A DNA stretch of 64,000 nucleotides from Lachnospiraceae bacterium Zagget3 (GCA_001941025.1 MSHE01000015.1:62001-126000); one strand, 5' to 3'. Shown: positions 1 through 8,057, counted from the first letter of the stretch. A program made the numbers and translations. Notes: generated by a model from the letters alone, not told the origin.

Positions 1-668
1 TTTCGAATCTAACCGACTTTTTTACCAACGCGAACACACTGGGAACACTGCTCTACAGCGTGGCGATCGCGGTTGTGACGACGATCGTCTGTCTGCTCAT
101 CGCCTATCCGACGGCCTATTTTCTGGCGACGAGCCGGGTGAAGAACCAGGCGGTGATCCTGATGATCTTTATCCTGCCGATGTGGATCAACTTTTCTCTG
201 CGCATCACGGCATTAAAGGAGATCCTCACCGTGATTGAGGGGAATCTGGCGTTTTTTCCCTTCCTTAACACGGTCATCGGTATGACGTACGACTTCCTGC
301 CGTTTATGATCCTGCCAATCTACAACTGCATCCAGAAAATGGACAGGTCGCTCATCGAGGCGGCGATGGATCTGGGGGCGGACAGCCGGAGAACCTTTCT
401 CCGCGTGACTCTGCCGCTCTCCATGCCGGGAATCATCAGCGGGATTATGATGGTATTTTTGCCGTCCATGACGAACTATGTCGTTCTGGAGATGCTTTCC
501 AACAACACCTACATCATGGGAAGCCTGATCGGCAGCTACTTTAACGCCTACGACTGGCACGGCGGCTCCATGATCGCGCTAATCCTTTTGGCGATCATCT
601 GTGTTGTTACGCTATTTACCGGCGGAGACAGCGAAGAGCAGACACAGGAGGGGGGTGCGTTGTTATGA
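1..668 (+). CDS. potB: Spermidine/putrescine ABC transporter permease PotB (5' partial)
   Basis: Inner-membrane permease subunit of a polyamine ABC importer. The frame is open from the first bases of the window, so the N-terminus lies upstream; about 221 residues are visible. Several hydrophobic segments are present, together with the permease signature that docks on the ATPase (LIEAAMDLGADSRRTF...LPLSMPGI, around 350-430). The stop codon overlaps the start of the next permease by 4 bases, which indicates translational coupling. The ATPase gene potA is expected just upstream and is not visible. Family assignment is firm; exact polyamine preference is not. Confidence 0.9.
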   Translation, partial: SNLTDFFTNANTLGTLLYSVAIAVVTTIVCLLIAYPTAYFLATSRVKNQAVILMIFILPMWINFSLRITALKEILTVIEGNLAFFPFLNTVIGMTYDFLPFMILPIYNCIQKMDRSLIEAAMDLGADSRRTFLRVTLPLSMPGIISGIMMVFLPSMTNYVVLEMLSNNTYIMGSLIGSYFNAYDWHGGSMIALILLAIICVVTLFTGGDSEEQTQEGGALL

Positions 669-1465
669 CAAGGCGAGTCGGAAGAAGCATATTCCTGATC
701 CTGGTTCTTGTGTTCCTCTACGCGCCGATCCTGATCCTTGTGGTATACAGTTTTACCACCTCGACGCAAATCGGGGCAATCCGGGGATTTTCCCTGCAAA
801 ATTATGTGACACTGGTTACGACGCCGGAACTGCGTTCCATGATCATTGGGACGGTCGTGCTCGCCGTGGTCGTCGCGGTTATCGCGTCCATCCTTGGGAC
901 GATCGGAGCCATCGGGGCCTTTTATTCCAAACGGGGGCCGGCTGCGTTCCTCTCCACCTTGAATCAGGTGCCGGTGGTCAACGCCGATGTCGTGACCGGA
1001 TTTTCCATCTGCATCCTGCTCGTGGTGGTGTTCGGCATCAGCAAGGACACCTATGTCCCGCTCGTGGCAGGGCAGGTGGCCCTTTGCGCGCCGTTTGTCT
1101 ACCTTTCCGTGATGCCGAGGCTACAACAGATGGATCAAAGCACCTACGAGGCGGCGCTCGATTTGGGAGCAACCCCTTCCAAGGCGCTTTGGAGCGTGAT
1201 CATTCCGCAGATCATGTCCGGCATCACGAGCGGATTTATGTTGGCGATCACATTGTCTCTGGACGATTATTTTATCGCGACCTACACAAAGCCGGCGACA
1301 TTTAACACGATCAGCACGTATGTGGTAAACGCGACAAAGGGGGCGCAGACCAACATCAAGACCGCTCTGTGGGCGTTGTCCACGGCGATCTTCGTGATCG
1401 TTGTGATCATTGTGGTCTGCATGAACATACGCGCGAACCGACAGGCGAAAAGGAGGGCGGATTGA
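665..1465 (+). CDS. potC: Spermidine/putrescine ABC transporter permease PotC
   Basis: Second membrane permease of the polyamine importer, 266 residues, the usual length. It begins with a hydrophobic helix (FLILVLVFLYAPILILV) typical of PotC and carries the EAA loop (YEAALDLGATPSKALWSVIIPQI) that contacts the ATPase. ATG at 665 overlaps the potB stop; an SD-like GGAGGGGG lies just upstream. Its stop overlaps the next start by one base, so potB, potC and the binding protein form one operon. The assignment rests on clear family resemblance. Confidence 0.92.
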   Translation: MTRRVGRSIFLILVLVFLYAPILILVVYSFTTSTQIGAIRGFSLQNYVTLVTTPELRSMIIGTVVLAVVVAVIASILGTIGAIGAFYSKRGPAAFLSTLNQVPVVNADVVTGFSICILLVVVFGISKDTYVPLVAGQVALCAPFVYLSVMPRLQQMDQSTYEAALDLGATPSKALWSVIIPQIMSGITSGFMLAITLSLDDYFIATYTKPATFNTISTYVVNATKGAQTNIKTALWALSTAIFVIVVIIVVCMNIRANRQAKRRAD

Positions 1466-2973
1466 TGAGAGCGAAACGACTTTCCGCCCTGTTCGCGGCG
1501 GCGGTCCTGACCGTGACAACCCTGCTCCTTCCCTGCACGACGGTGCCTCTTTTGGCGAAGGAGTCGACACCGGAGGTAACGCTTCGGATCAGCAACAGTG
1601 AAGAGTACATTGACACAGGCGGCTGGGACGAGGAAGATACGATCGACCTCCCCAGCGGCGACATCCTCGGCATCGAGTCGATGGTGGGCGAGTTTAAGGA
1701 CTGGTACTACGAGACATACGGCGTGATCGTAAATGTGGAATATTCTACGTTCGGTACGAACGAGGACCTCTACAACATGATGACGCTCGGGAGCGAGTTT
1801 GACCTCGTGTGTCCCTCGGAGTACATGGTCATGAAGATGATGGCCGAGGACTTGTTGGAGCCGCTTTCAGAAGAGTTCTTCGACACGTCGGATCCGAACA
1901 ATTATTACATCAACGGAGTGTCCCCCTACATCCAGGAAATCTTTGATGAAGAGGAGCTCGACGGGGAGAGCTTGAGCAAATACATGGCCGGCTACATGTG
2001 GGGCATCAGCGGGATTGTCTACAATCCGGCGGTCGTCTCCGAGGAGGACACATCCAGTTGGAATGTCTTAAACGATGAGAAGTATTGGCGCCGGATCACG
2101 ATCAAGGACAGTGTCCGCGACTCCTACTTCGCGGCGGTCGGCGCGATCAAACACGATCTGCTGACCTCGGAAGAATTTGTAAATGATCCCGACTACTCCG
2201 CGCGTCTGGAGGAGGAGATGAACGACACGTCCCCGGAGACACTCGCGGCCGCGGAGACCTGGCTGCAGGAAGTAAAAGATAACGCCTATGCGTTCGAGAC
2301 GGACGCCGGCAAGGCGGACATGGTCACCGGCAAGGTGGTCGCCAATTACCAGTGGTCCGGCGACGTTGTCTATACATTAAACGAGGCGGAGAAGGACGAC
2401 CTGGAGTTGGCCTTTACCGTGCCCGAGGAGGCCACGAACATCTATTTTGACGGCTGGGTCATGATGAAAGACGGCATCAACGGTGACGCGGCGAAGAAGC
2501 AGGCGGCGGAAGCCTTTATCAACTATATCTCGCGCCCGGACAACGTGGTCCGCAATATGTATTATGTCGGCTACACGTCCTGCATCGCGGGCGGAGACGA
2601 CGATACGATCTATGAGTACGTCGACTGGTGCTACGGCGCGGACGACGACGAGGAGGACGTCGTGGAATATCCGGTGGGGTATTTTTTCTCCGGCGATTCC
2701 GATGATGAAAATTACGTGATCACGGCACCGGCCGATCAGGTAAACCGGCAGCTCTCGGCCGCCTATCCGGCCGAGGAGACGCTGGAGCGCGCCGCGATCG
2801 CGACGTATTTTGACCCGGAAACGAATGATCGCGTCAATCAGATGTGGATCCATGTGCGCTGTTACAACATTCGCGATGTGCCGGTCTGGGGCTGGGTGGT
2901 GCTTGCCGCGGTCGTGGTCGTATTGGTGGTCTTTGTTGTGCGGAGGCGGATGAAGAAGGTGCGGGAAAAGTAG
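1465..2973 (+). CDS. potD: PotD-like polyamine-binding protein with C-terminal membrane anchor
   Basis: Extracytoplasmic binding protein for the polyamine importer, 502 residues from ATG 1465, preceded by AGGAGGG. There is an N-terminal signal (hydrophobic residues about 6-30). The cysteine there sits in LLLPC, which is not a good lipobox. The solute-binding core contains PotD-like blocks such as YFDGWVMMKDG followed by AAEAFINYISRPDN. Unusually, the protein ends with a transmembrane helix (VWGWVVLAAVVVVLVVFVV) and a basic tail, so it is probably tethered by its C-terminus rather than as a lipoprotein. It is longer than typical PotD (about 350 residues), with an acidic DDDEED insert around residue 395. 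Confidence 0.85.
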   Translation: MRAKRLSALFAAAVLTVTTLLLPCTTVPLLAKESTPEVTLRISNSEEYIDTGGWDEEDTIDLPSGDILGIESMVGEFKDWYYETYGVIVNVEYSTFGTNEDLYNMMTLGSEFDLVCPSEYMVMKMMAEDLLEPLSEEFFDTSDPNNYYINGVSPYIQEIFDEEELDGESLSKYMAGYMWGISGIVYNPAVVSEEDTSSWNVLNDEKYWRRITIKDSVRDSYFAAVGAIKHDLLTSEEFVNDPDYSARLEEEMNDTSPETLAAAETWLQEVKDNAYAFETDAGKADMVTGKVVANYQWSGDVVYTLNEAEKDDLELAFTVPEEATNIYFDGWVMMKDGINGDAAKKQAAEAFINYISRPDNVVRNMYYVGYTSCIAGGDDDTIYEYVDWCYGADDDEEDVVEYPVGYFFSGDSDDENYVITAPADQVNRQLSAAYPAEETLERAAIATYFDPETNDRVNQMWIHVRCYNIRDVPVWGWVVLAAVVVVLVVFVVRRRMKKVREK

Positions 2974-2985
2974 AGAATCGATGGG

Positions 2986-3018
2986 AATTGCCTCCGGCGT
3001 CTGCCAGAGGCAATTTTG
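2986..3018 (+). terminator. Rho-independent terminator of the pot operon
   Basis: Nine-base perfect stem AATTGCCTC / GAGGCAATT (2986-2994 with 3007-3015), 12-base loop, then TTG. The T-tract is short and runs straight into the next promoter. Confidence 0.75.
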
Positions 3019-3027
3019 TGTTATAAT
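3019..3027 (+). promoter_or_regulatory. Extended -10 promoter for the glycosylase/kinase pair
   Basis: TGTTATAAT is a perfect extended -10 element (TG-n-TATAAT) beginning 4 bases after the terminator stem. No good -35 is present. The predicted transcription start is near 3034, only about 8 bases before the ATG at 3042. Confidence 0.6.
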
Positions 3028-3041
3028 AAAGCAAGACGACT

Positions 3042-3545
3042 ATGCAGGAATATCAAACGATCACACACACATTCAGGCCGATCTTTGATAAGAGGTCGGA
3101 GATCCTGATCCTGGGCACGTTTCCGTCGGTGAAGTCCCGGGAGAATCATTTTTATTACGGAAATCCGCAGAATCGCTTCTGGAAGGTGCTGGCCGCGCTG
3201 ACGGGTGATGAAGAGCCGCGGACTATTCTGGAAAAACGGGCGTTTTTGCTGCGGAATCACATTGCCGTCTGGGATGTGATCGCGGAGTGCGAGATCGCGG
3301 GCTCCAGCGACAGCTCCATCCGCAATGTGACACCGAACGATATGTCGGTCATTTTAGATCATGCCCCGATTCGTGCGATCTTTGCCAACGGGGCCACGGC
3401 CTATAAATTGTATATGCAATATTGTTTCCCGCAGACAGAGCGGGAGATCATAAAACTGCCGTCCACCAGTCCCGCCAATGCCGCATGGAATCTTGCGCGG
3501 CTGACGGAGGAATGGGGACGGCAGATCCAGGGATCTAAACGATGA
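3042..3545 (+). CDS. DNA-deoxyinosine (hypoxanthine) glycosylase, uracil-DNA glycosylase superfamily
   Basis: Base-excision repair enzyme of the UDG superfamily, hypoxanthine-DNA glycosylase type (family 6), which removes deaminated adenine from DNA. 167 residues. Visible motifs are ILILGTFPSVKSRE near residue 23 (first active-site loop), FYYGNPQNRFW shortly after, and LPSTSPANA near the C-terminus (DNA-intercalating loop). No SD precedes ATG 3042 and the predicted leader is only about 8 bases, so initiation may be nearly leaderless. The stop overlaps the downstream kinase start by 4 bases. The Mug-type fold is clear; exact substrate is inferred from the family. Confidence 0.8.
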   Translation: MQEYQTITHTFRPIFDKRSEILILGTFPSVKSRENHFYYGNPQNRFWKVLAALTGDEEPRTILEKRAFLLRNHIAVWDVIAECEIAGSSDSSIRNVTPNDMSVILDHAPIRAIFANGATAYKLYMQYCFPQTEREIIKLPSTSPANAAWNLARLTEEWGRQIQGSKR

Positions 3546-4735
3546 CAGTGCAGGAAGAGAGCAGATTATCCTTCTATCAAAAGATCGCCGAGATCAGCGA
3601 TCACAAGAATGTCGTGCTGGTACAGCACCGGGACACACGGCAGGTCTATGTACGAAAAGACCTGACGGTTTACGACGCGCGCGTTTACCGGTATCTCATG
3701 GAGCATCCGAGCCGCTATTTTCCGCAGATTTACGAGTGCATCGAATCGGATGGTACGTTGACCGTGATCGAGGAGTACATTCAGGGACAGAATTTGGAAG
3801 AGCGTCTGGAGGAGGAAGGGTGCTTTTCGGAAGAGGAGACGGTGCGAATCACAGAGGAGATCTGTGAGGCGTTAAAACTGCTGCATGAGCAGTCGCCGCC
3901 CATGATCCACCGGGACTTAAAGCCTTCGAATGTCCTTCTGGACAAGGACGGACAGGTAAAAATCGTGGATTTTGACGCCGCGCGCAACTTTGACGAGGAG
4001 AAGGACACCGACACCGTGGTTATGGGGACCCGCCGCTATGCCGCTCCGGAGCAGTACGGATATGCCCAGACGGACGCTCGTACGGACATCTACGCGCTCG
4101 GCGTGATGATGAACCGGATGGTGACGGGGCAGTATCCGTCCGAAGCGCGCTGTGAGGGGGCGCTCGGCCCGGTGATCGCCACCTGCATCGAACTCGATCC
4201 CGCGCAGCGGTATCAAAGCGTGGAAGCCTTGCAGGAGGCGCTGCAGGCAAGCGCGCAGGATGACGAAAGCGATCAGACTGACGAAAACGCGCAGGCCGAC
4301 GAAAGCGCGCAGACTGACGAAAGCGCGCAGGCGGACGAAAGCGCGCAGACTGACGAAAGCGCGCAGGCCGATGCAGGAGCCCCTGCCGACGGAAAAAGAA
4401 CGCTTGCCGCCCGCTATCCGTATCTGCCGCCCGGATTCCGCACGCTCACAACGTGGAAAATGTTCCTGGCGCTCGTTGTGTATGTGCTGTATATCGGTTC
4501 CTGTCTGATGATGCCGATGGATACATCGAACGCCGCCGTGCTCTGGGTGAACCGGATCTTTGCCCTTGCCATCGGGATTCTCTGCATTTTCTTCTGGTTT
4601 AATTATCTGGACGTACACCAGTATTTGCCGCTGATGAAACAGAAGCGGTGGAAATGGCTCGGGTATATTGTTTATACCGCGATCATCGTGTTCGTTCTGG
4701 TGCTTATCTTAATGATTGTGGAGAGTTTTCTATAG
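3542..4735 (+). CDS. Membrane-anchored Ser/Thr protein kinase with DFD variant
   Basis: Hanks-type protein kinase, 397 residues. Kinase domain about 10-235: likely ATP lysine in VYVRKDL (K39), catalytic loop HRDLKPSN (123-130), GTRRYAAPEQYG activation segment (APE 168-170) and DARTDIYALG. The metal-binding DFG is DFD (143-145) and no glycine-rich loop is obvious. Residues about 241-276 are six near-perfect copies of a six-residue acidic unit (DESAQT/A). Three hydrophobic helices follow (about 310-395) with no PASTA or other sensor domain. ATG 3542 overlaps the upstream stop. It resembles the small membrane kinases of Lachnospiraceae; its substrate is unknown. Confidence 0.88.
   Translation: MTVQEESRLSFYQKIAEISDHKNVVLVQHRDTRQVYVRKDLTVYDARVYRYLMEHPSRYFPQIYECIESDGTLTVIEEYIQGQNLEERLEEEGCFSEEETVRITEEICEALKLLHEQSPPMIHRDLKPSNVLLDKDGQVKIVDFDAARNFDEEKDTDTVVMGTRRYAAPEQYGYAQTDARTDIYALGVMMNRMVTGQYPSEARCEGALGPVIATCIELDPAQRYQSVEALQEALQASAQDDESDQTDENAQADESAQTDESAQADESAQTDESAQADAGAPADGKRTLAARYPYLPPGFRTLTTWKMFLALVVYVLYIGSCLMMPMDTSNAAVLWVNRIFALAIGILCIFFWFNYLDVHQYLPLMKQKRWKWLGYIVYTAIIVFVLVLILMIVESFL
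4262..4369 (+). repeat. Six 18-bp in-frame tandem repeats in the kinase linker
   Basis: Six consecutive 18-base units of the form GACGAAAGCGCGCAG followed by ACT or GCC/GCG, alternating between the two endings so that there is also a 36-base period. They encode an acidic linker between the kinase domain and membrane helices. Copy number could vary by slippage without breaking the frame. Confidence 0.9.
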
Positions 4736-5173
4736 AGAGGAAAGGCCGTTTGCTACAAGGTACTCATTGACGGCAAACATATCCGCATATTCGTGATTGA
4801 TGCAGACGATCAGCGCCGCGTCGAGTGTTTCCGTCGGCGCGAGGGTCGGCTGCCCGGCTAAAAAGAGCGCGCGGTCCGTCTCCCGGACCGTCATTTTCAT
4901 GGCGATGCACAGAGGGATCAGTTTGTATTTGTCGGGGTGCTGTTTGCGTCCGTTGAAGATCTGATAGGAATAATTTTTGTCCGTATTGGAGCGCTTGATC
5001 ACATCGGCGATCTGCAGGTCCGGATGTTGGGAGAGGTAGAAATTCAGATAGTCGGACAATGTGTTGAAGTTCTGCGCGTCCGAGTGCTTTTCCACAAACG
5101 CCTGAAACGATTCCGGCCGGTCGTCCATATTATTCAGTTCCCGCAAGAGGTCTGAGGTGTGCTCGTCTTTCAT
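4730..5173 (-). CDS. Helix-turn-helix-like protein, function unknown
   Basis: 147 residues from ATG at 5173, with GGAG about 10 bases upstream on the minus strand; a longer frame to 5251 lacks an SD. The central part (LSDYLNFYLSQHPDLQIADVIKRSN...YSYQIFNGRKQHPDKYKLIPLCIAMKMT) resembles a Cro/C1-type HTH, with helices that would bind DNA or a protein partner. The N-terminal part is short and polar. The 3' end overlaps that of the convergent kinase gene by 6 bases. Related small HTH proteins often sit beside Ser/Thr kinase genes in Clostridia, so a link to kinase signalling is plausible but inferred. Confidence 0.65.
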   Translation of the reverse strand: MKDEHTSDLLRELNNMDDRPESFQAFVEKHSDAQNFNTLSDYLNFYLSQHPDLQIADVIKRSNTDKNYSYQIFNGRKQHPDKYKLIPLCIAMKMTVRETDRALFLAGQPTLAPTETLDAALIVCINHEYADMFAVNEYLVANGLSSL

Positions 5174-5350
5174 CTGAAATGAGCTCCGTTTCTTTGCGTA
5201 TTCTGCGTTTCTGCGTAATTTTATGATACTTTTTTCCCGGGGAAAAATCAATGCCGATCACCCGCCGAGCCGGTAAAGTGTGCTGACGGCACACCGCATA
5301 TTTTTCATAATTCTTTACAATAAGAGTATCAATATGAGGAGGCGAGAGTT

Positions 5351-6208
5351 ATGAAAAAGAGATTGATAAAACGGTGGATGGGGATTGCGTTAGCGGTTGC
5401 GCTTGCGGGTTCGCTTGCCGCATGCGGGAGTTCGAGTAGTTCTTCTGACTCTTCCGGGGACACCGAAGAAGTAAAAGAATATGTCTCCGCAGAGGAATTG
5501 GCCAATGTGTTTTCTGATCCGGATGCTTACAAAGGGAAATACATTGTGCTGACCGGAAAGGTGTTTAACAAGATCGATTCGACCGGGAACTCGGATGCGG
5601 CCTATCAAGCATACTACGACACAGAAAATTATGAGGACGATTTCGTCGTGTATTGTCCTGCGGATTTCAGCCTTTCCGAGGGCGAATACTTTGAAGTGGA
5701 TGGGAAGATTACCGGCGCGCAAAAATTTGAAACGTACCTTGGCGCGCAAAGGGAAGTGCTCTGCATTCAGGCCGGTACCGTGACGGAAAAAAGCTATACG
5801 GATGTTGTTGTCCCGGCCATTGCGGAGACTACGCCAGAGGATGCGGTCGCGGAGCAGCATGGAGTCAGCGTCAAGGTAGACAAGGTGGAGTTTGCGGAAA
5901 CGGAGACCCGGGTCTGGATCACGGAGACAAATAATTCTGCCGATGGAGTTGACATCTATCCCGGCCAGGCGAAAATCGTTCAAAACGGAACACAGTATGA
6001 ATATAATTGGGACAGCAGTACGCGCTATGAGACAGGAGCGGAAGAGCCCTCAGACGAGTTGCTGCCGGGCGCGTCTTCTTCCGGTTTGATCGTGTTTCCT
6101 GCAATAGATCCTTCTCAAGAATTCCAGGTATATTTTGATAGCTGCTATTCGGATAATTATGACATCCAGTTTGATTCCTTTGTCATTACGGTTCCGGCAG
6201 CAGCGTGA
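5351..6208 (+). CDS. Secreted lipoprotein, OB-like plus DUF5067/DUF4352-like domains
   Basis: 285-residue predicted lipoprotein: basic N-terminus, hydrophobic stretch and lipobox SLAAC with Cys25, followed by a Ser-rich spacer. Residues about 40-145 (EYVSAEELANVFSDPDAYKG...VLTGKVF...VDGKITG) look like an OB-fold domain. Residues about 165-285 resemble the immunoglobulin-like DUF4352/DUF5067 lipoprotein families. The start is supported by GAGGAGGCGAGAG just upstream. Anchored on the outer face of the membrane; ligand unknown. Appears monocistronic. Confidence 0.75.
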   Translation: MKKRLIKRWMGIALAVALAGSLAACGSSSSSSDSSGDTEEVKEYVSAEELANVFSDPDAYKGKYIVLTGKVFNKIDSTGNSDAAYQAYYDTENYEDDFVVYCPADFSLSEGEYFEVDGKITGAQKFETYLGAQREVLCIQAGTVTEKSYTDVVVPAIAETTPEDAVAEQHGVSVKVDKVEFAETETRVWITETNNSADGVDIYPGQAKIVQNGTQYEYNWDSSTRYETGAEEPSDELLPGASSSGLIVFPAIDPSQEFQVYFDSCYSDNYDIQFDSFVITVPAAA

Positions 6209-6260
6209 GCAGCCTTTTTCGCCTTCGGACAGGATAAGCGTTGTGCAAAAGGACGAATTT

Positions 6261-6284
6261 TCCCCTCTCCCTCCGAGGGGATTT
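6261..6284 (+). terminator. Weak hairpin after the lipoprotein gene
   Basis: CCCCTC / GAGGGG stem (6262-6267 with 6275-6280) and ATTT after it. The stem is short and the T-tract poor. It lies in the 226-base gap before the coiled-coil gene, which otherwise holds only a promoter. Confidence 0.35.
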
Positions 6285-6395
6285 GCCTTTTGCAGGCATT
6301 CTTTTAATAAGAAATTACCGCAAAATTTCTGTTGTGCATTTTCGACAAAGGCATTCGGTGCGGGAAAAACGGGCATAGACTTTGCTGTGCCGCCA

Positions 6396-6404
6396 TGCTA
6401 TACT
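6396..6404 (+). promoter_or_regulatory. Extended -10 promoter for the coiled-coil gene
   Basis: TGCTATACT matches TG-n-TATAAT with one mismatch. TAGACT 17 bases upstream is a weak -35. The start codon at 6435 has SD GGGAGG. Confidence 0.5.
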
Positions 6405-6434
6405 TACCTCACAAATACGAACCGGGAGGTATTT

Positions 6435-6770
6435 ATGGCTCTTACAAAACAGGACTTACAGGAAATCTCACAGCTGTTGGACCCGCTGCAAAGCGATGTG
6501 CAGGGGATAAAACAGGACATGCAGGACATGCGGCAGGACATGCAGGACATGCGACAGGACATGCAAGACATGTCGCAGCGGCTCACCTCTCTGGAGGTGC
6601 ACATCGAAAACGAAACTGACAGAAACATCCGCCTGTTGGCGGAGAACCATTTGGATCTGGTCGATAAACTGAACTCGGCAGTGGATGCCCACCGAAAAGA
6701 CTTGATTTTTGAAGTGGAGATTTCTGACCTGCAGACACGCGTCCGGCGCTTGGAAGAAAAACGAGCCTGA
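6435..6770 (+). CDS. Small coiled-coil protein, function unknown
   Basis: 111 residues from ATG 6435 (SD CGGGAGG, 5 bases spacing). Almost entirely alpha-helical and polar, with three near-identical seven-residue units (QDMQDMR) followed by further heptads, then a charged C-terminal helix (LQTRVRRLEEKRA). There is no signal peptide or membrane segment. It is likely a cytoplasmic coiled-coil oligomer; no catalytic motif is visible. It lies between its own promoter and a strong terminator, so it is probably monocistronic. Similar short coiled-coil proteins are common in Clostridia and uncharacterised. Confidence 0.65.
   Translation: MALTKQDLQEISQLLDPLQSDVQGIKQDMQDMRQDMQDMRQDMQDMSQRLTSLEVHIENETDRNIRLLAENHLDLVDKLNSAVDAHRKDLIFEVEISDLQTRVRRLEEKRA
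6510..6572 (+). repeat. Three 21-bp tandem repeats encoding coiled-coil heptads
   Basis: Three adjacent 21-base units, each built around CAGGACATGCAGGACATG with a few changes. The unit length equals one coiled-coil heptad, so expansion or contraction keeps both reading frame and helical register. Confidence 0.85.
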
Positions 6771-6802
6771 TCCGGATACAACATAAACACCGGCGATTAT
6801 AC

Positions 6803-6834
6803 AATCCCCTCCGAGGCAATCGGAGGGGATTTTC
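6803..6834. terminator. Bidirectional terminator between convergent genes
   Basis: Twelve-base perfect stem AATCCCCTCCGA / TCGGAGGGGATT with loop GGCAA. T-runs follow on the plus strand and the sequence is A-rich on the other side. It separates the coiled-coil gene from the minus-strand permease. Confidence 0.85.
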
Positions 6835-6844
6835 AGCGTAAAAC

Positions 6845-7942
6845 CTACGAGTCGCTGAGCTTCAGGTCGCCTTCCTTCACCCAGCCGACTTTCCGCAGAA
6901 TCATATTGATGAGCGGACACAGGACGGCGGGCAGGGCAAAGGCGATGATCACGAGGCCGATCCAGTCGGTCGCCGTGATGGCGGCCTTGGTGCCGTCCGC
7001 GATGTTGTTCAGCCAGCCGGTATAGACCCCGATCGGTCCCACGATGCCACAGGTTCCCATGCCGGAGGAAACAGGCGTCCCGTTCATCTCCAGATGGAAC
7101 ACACACGTGGCGAGAGGCCCCGAGACCGCGGAAGCGATGATCGGAGCGATCCATATTCGTGGATTCCGAATGATGTTGCCCATCTGCAGCATCGAGGTGC
7201 CGATGCCCTGCGAGACAAGCCCCCCGACGCGGTTTTCCCGAAAGGACATGAAGGCAAACCCAATCATCTGCGCGCAGCAGCCCGCGAGCGCGGCGCCGCC
7301 GGCGAGCCCCGTCAGTCCGAGCGCGGCGCAGATGGCCGCCGAGGAGATGGGCAGGGTTAGCGCCATACCGACCAGCACAGAGACGATGATGCCCATCCAG
7401 AACGGTGCCAGATTCGTGGCGACCATGATAAGGGAGCCAACCCGCATGGCGATGTTTCCGAGCAGCGGCGCTAGCAGTGCCGAGCATAGGACGCCGATGC
7501 CGATCGTGACGAGCGGTGTTACAAGAATATCGACCTTCGTCTCTTTGGAGACGGCCTTTCCGAACTCCGTGGCGATGATCGCGATGAAAAAGACGGCCAG
7601 CGGACCGCCTGCGCCGCCGAGCGCGTTGGCCGCGAAGCCAACCGCGACGAGCGAGAACAGCACGAGCGGCGAGGCGGAGAGCGCGAAGCCGATGGCGACG
7701 GCCATGGCCGGCCCGCTCATGGCGCTGGCCAGCCCGCCGACTGTGTAATCGACACCGTTGATCGTAGCGACGGTCATGGCGAGGAACGGGACGTGAAACG
7801 ATGTCCCGAGCGTATCCAGGATTGTCCCGATCAGGAGGGAACAGAACAGACCCTGCGCCATGGCGCCGAGCGCGTCGATGCCGTATCGTTTTAATGAGAA
7901 CTCAATGTTCTTTCTTTTTAAAAAAGCTTTTACTTTTTCCAT
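6845..7942 (-). CDS. PTS EIIC-like sugar permease (PTS_EIIC_2 family)
   Basis: 365-residue polytopic membrane protein from ATG 7942 (GGAGGCGTCCT upstream). About ten hydrophobic segments, rich in Gly/Ala, with family-typical stretches such as IDALGAMAQGLF near the N-terminus, MSGPAMAVAIGFAL and GFAFMSFRENRVGGL. These match the PTS_EIIC_2 family, in which the IIC-like permease stands alone. No EIIA, EIIB or sugar enzyme gene is adjacent, so substrate and energy coupling are open. Its transcript has a strong promoter with a palindrome just downstream, so it is probably repressor-controlled. Confidence 0.8.
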   Translation of the reverse strand: MEKVKAFLKRKNIEFSLKRYGIDALGAMAQGLFCSLLIGTILDTLGTSFHVPFLAMTVATINGVDYTVGGLASAMSGPAMAVAIGFALSASPLVLFSLVAVGFAANALGGAGGPLAVFFIAIIATEFGKAVSKETKVDILVTPLVTIGIGVLCSALLAPLLGNIAMRVGSLIMVATNLAPFWMGIIVSVLVGMALTLPISSAAICAALGLTGLAGGAALAGCCAQMIGFAFMSFRENRVGGLVSQGIGTSMLQMGNIIRNPRIWIAPIIASAVSGPLATCVFHLEMNGTPVSSGMGTCGIVGPIGVYTGWLNNIADGTKAAITATDWIGLVIIAFALPAVLCPLINMILRKVGWVKEGDLKLSDS

Positions 7943-7962
7943 AGGACGCCTCCGTACTTGAC

Positions 7963-7978
7963 AGGTGTCTTGACACCT
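7963..7978. promoter_or_regulatory. Perfect 16-bp palindrome, candidate operator
   Basis: AGGTGTC-TT-GACACCT lies between the predicted transcription start and the SD of the permease gene on the minus strand, a position suited to repressor binding. No regulator gene for it is recognised nearby. Confidence 0.6.
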
Positions 7979-7985
7979 ACACCGT

Positions 7986-8015
7986 ACTATACTACACACC
8001 CGTTTTCTATGTCAA
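7986..8015 (-). promoter_or_regulatory. Promoter of the EIIC-like permease gene
   Basis: On the minus strand: consensus -35 TTGACA (8015-8010), 18-base spacer, -10 TATAGT (7991-7986). Confidence 0.75.
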
Positions 8016-8057
8016 GGGGTCAGAAAATTAATGGTGGATAAGAAGTCCAAAAGGGAT

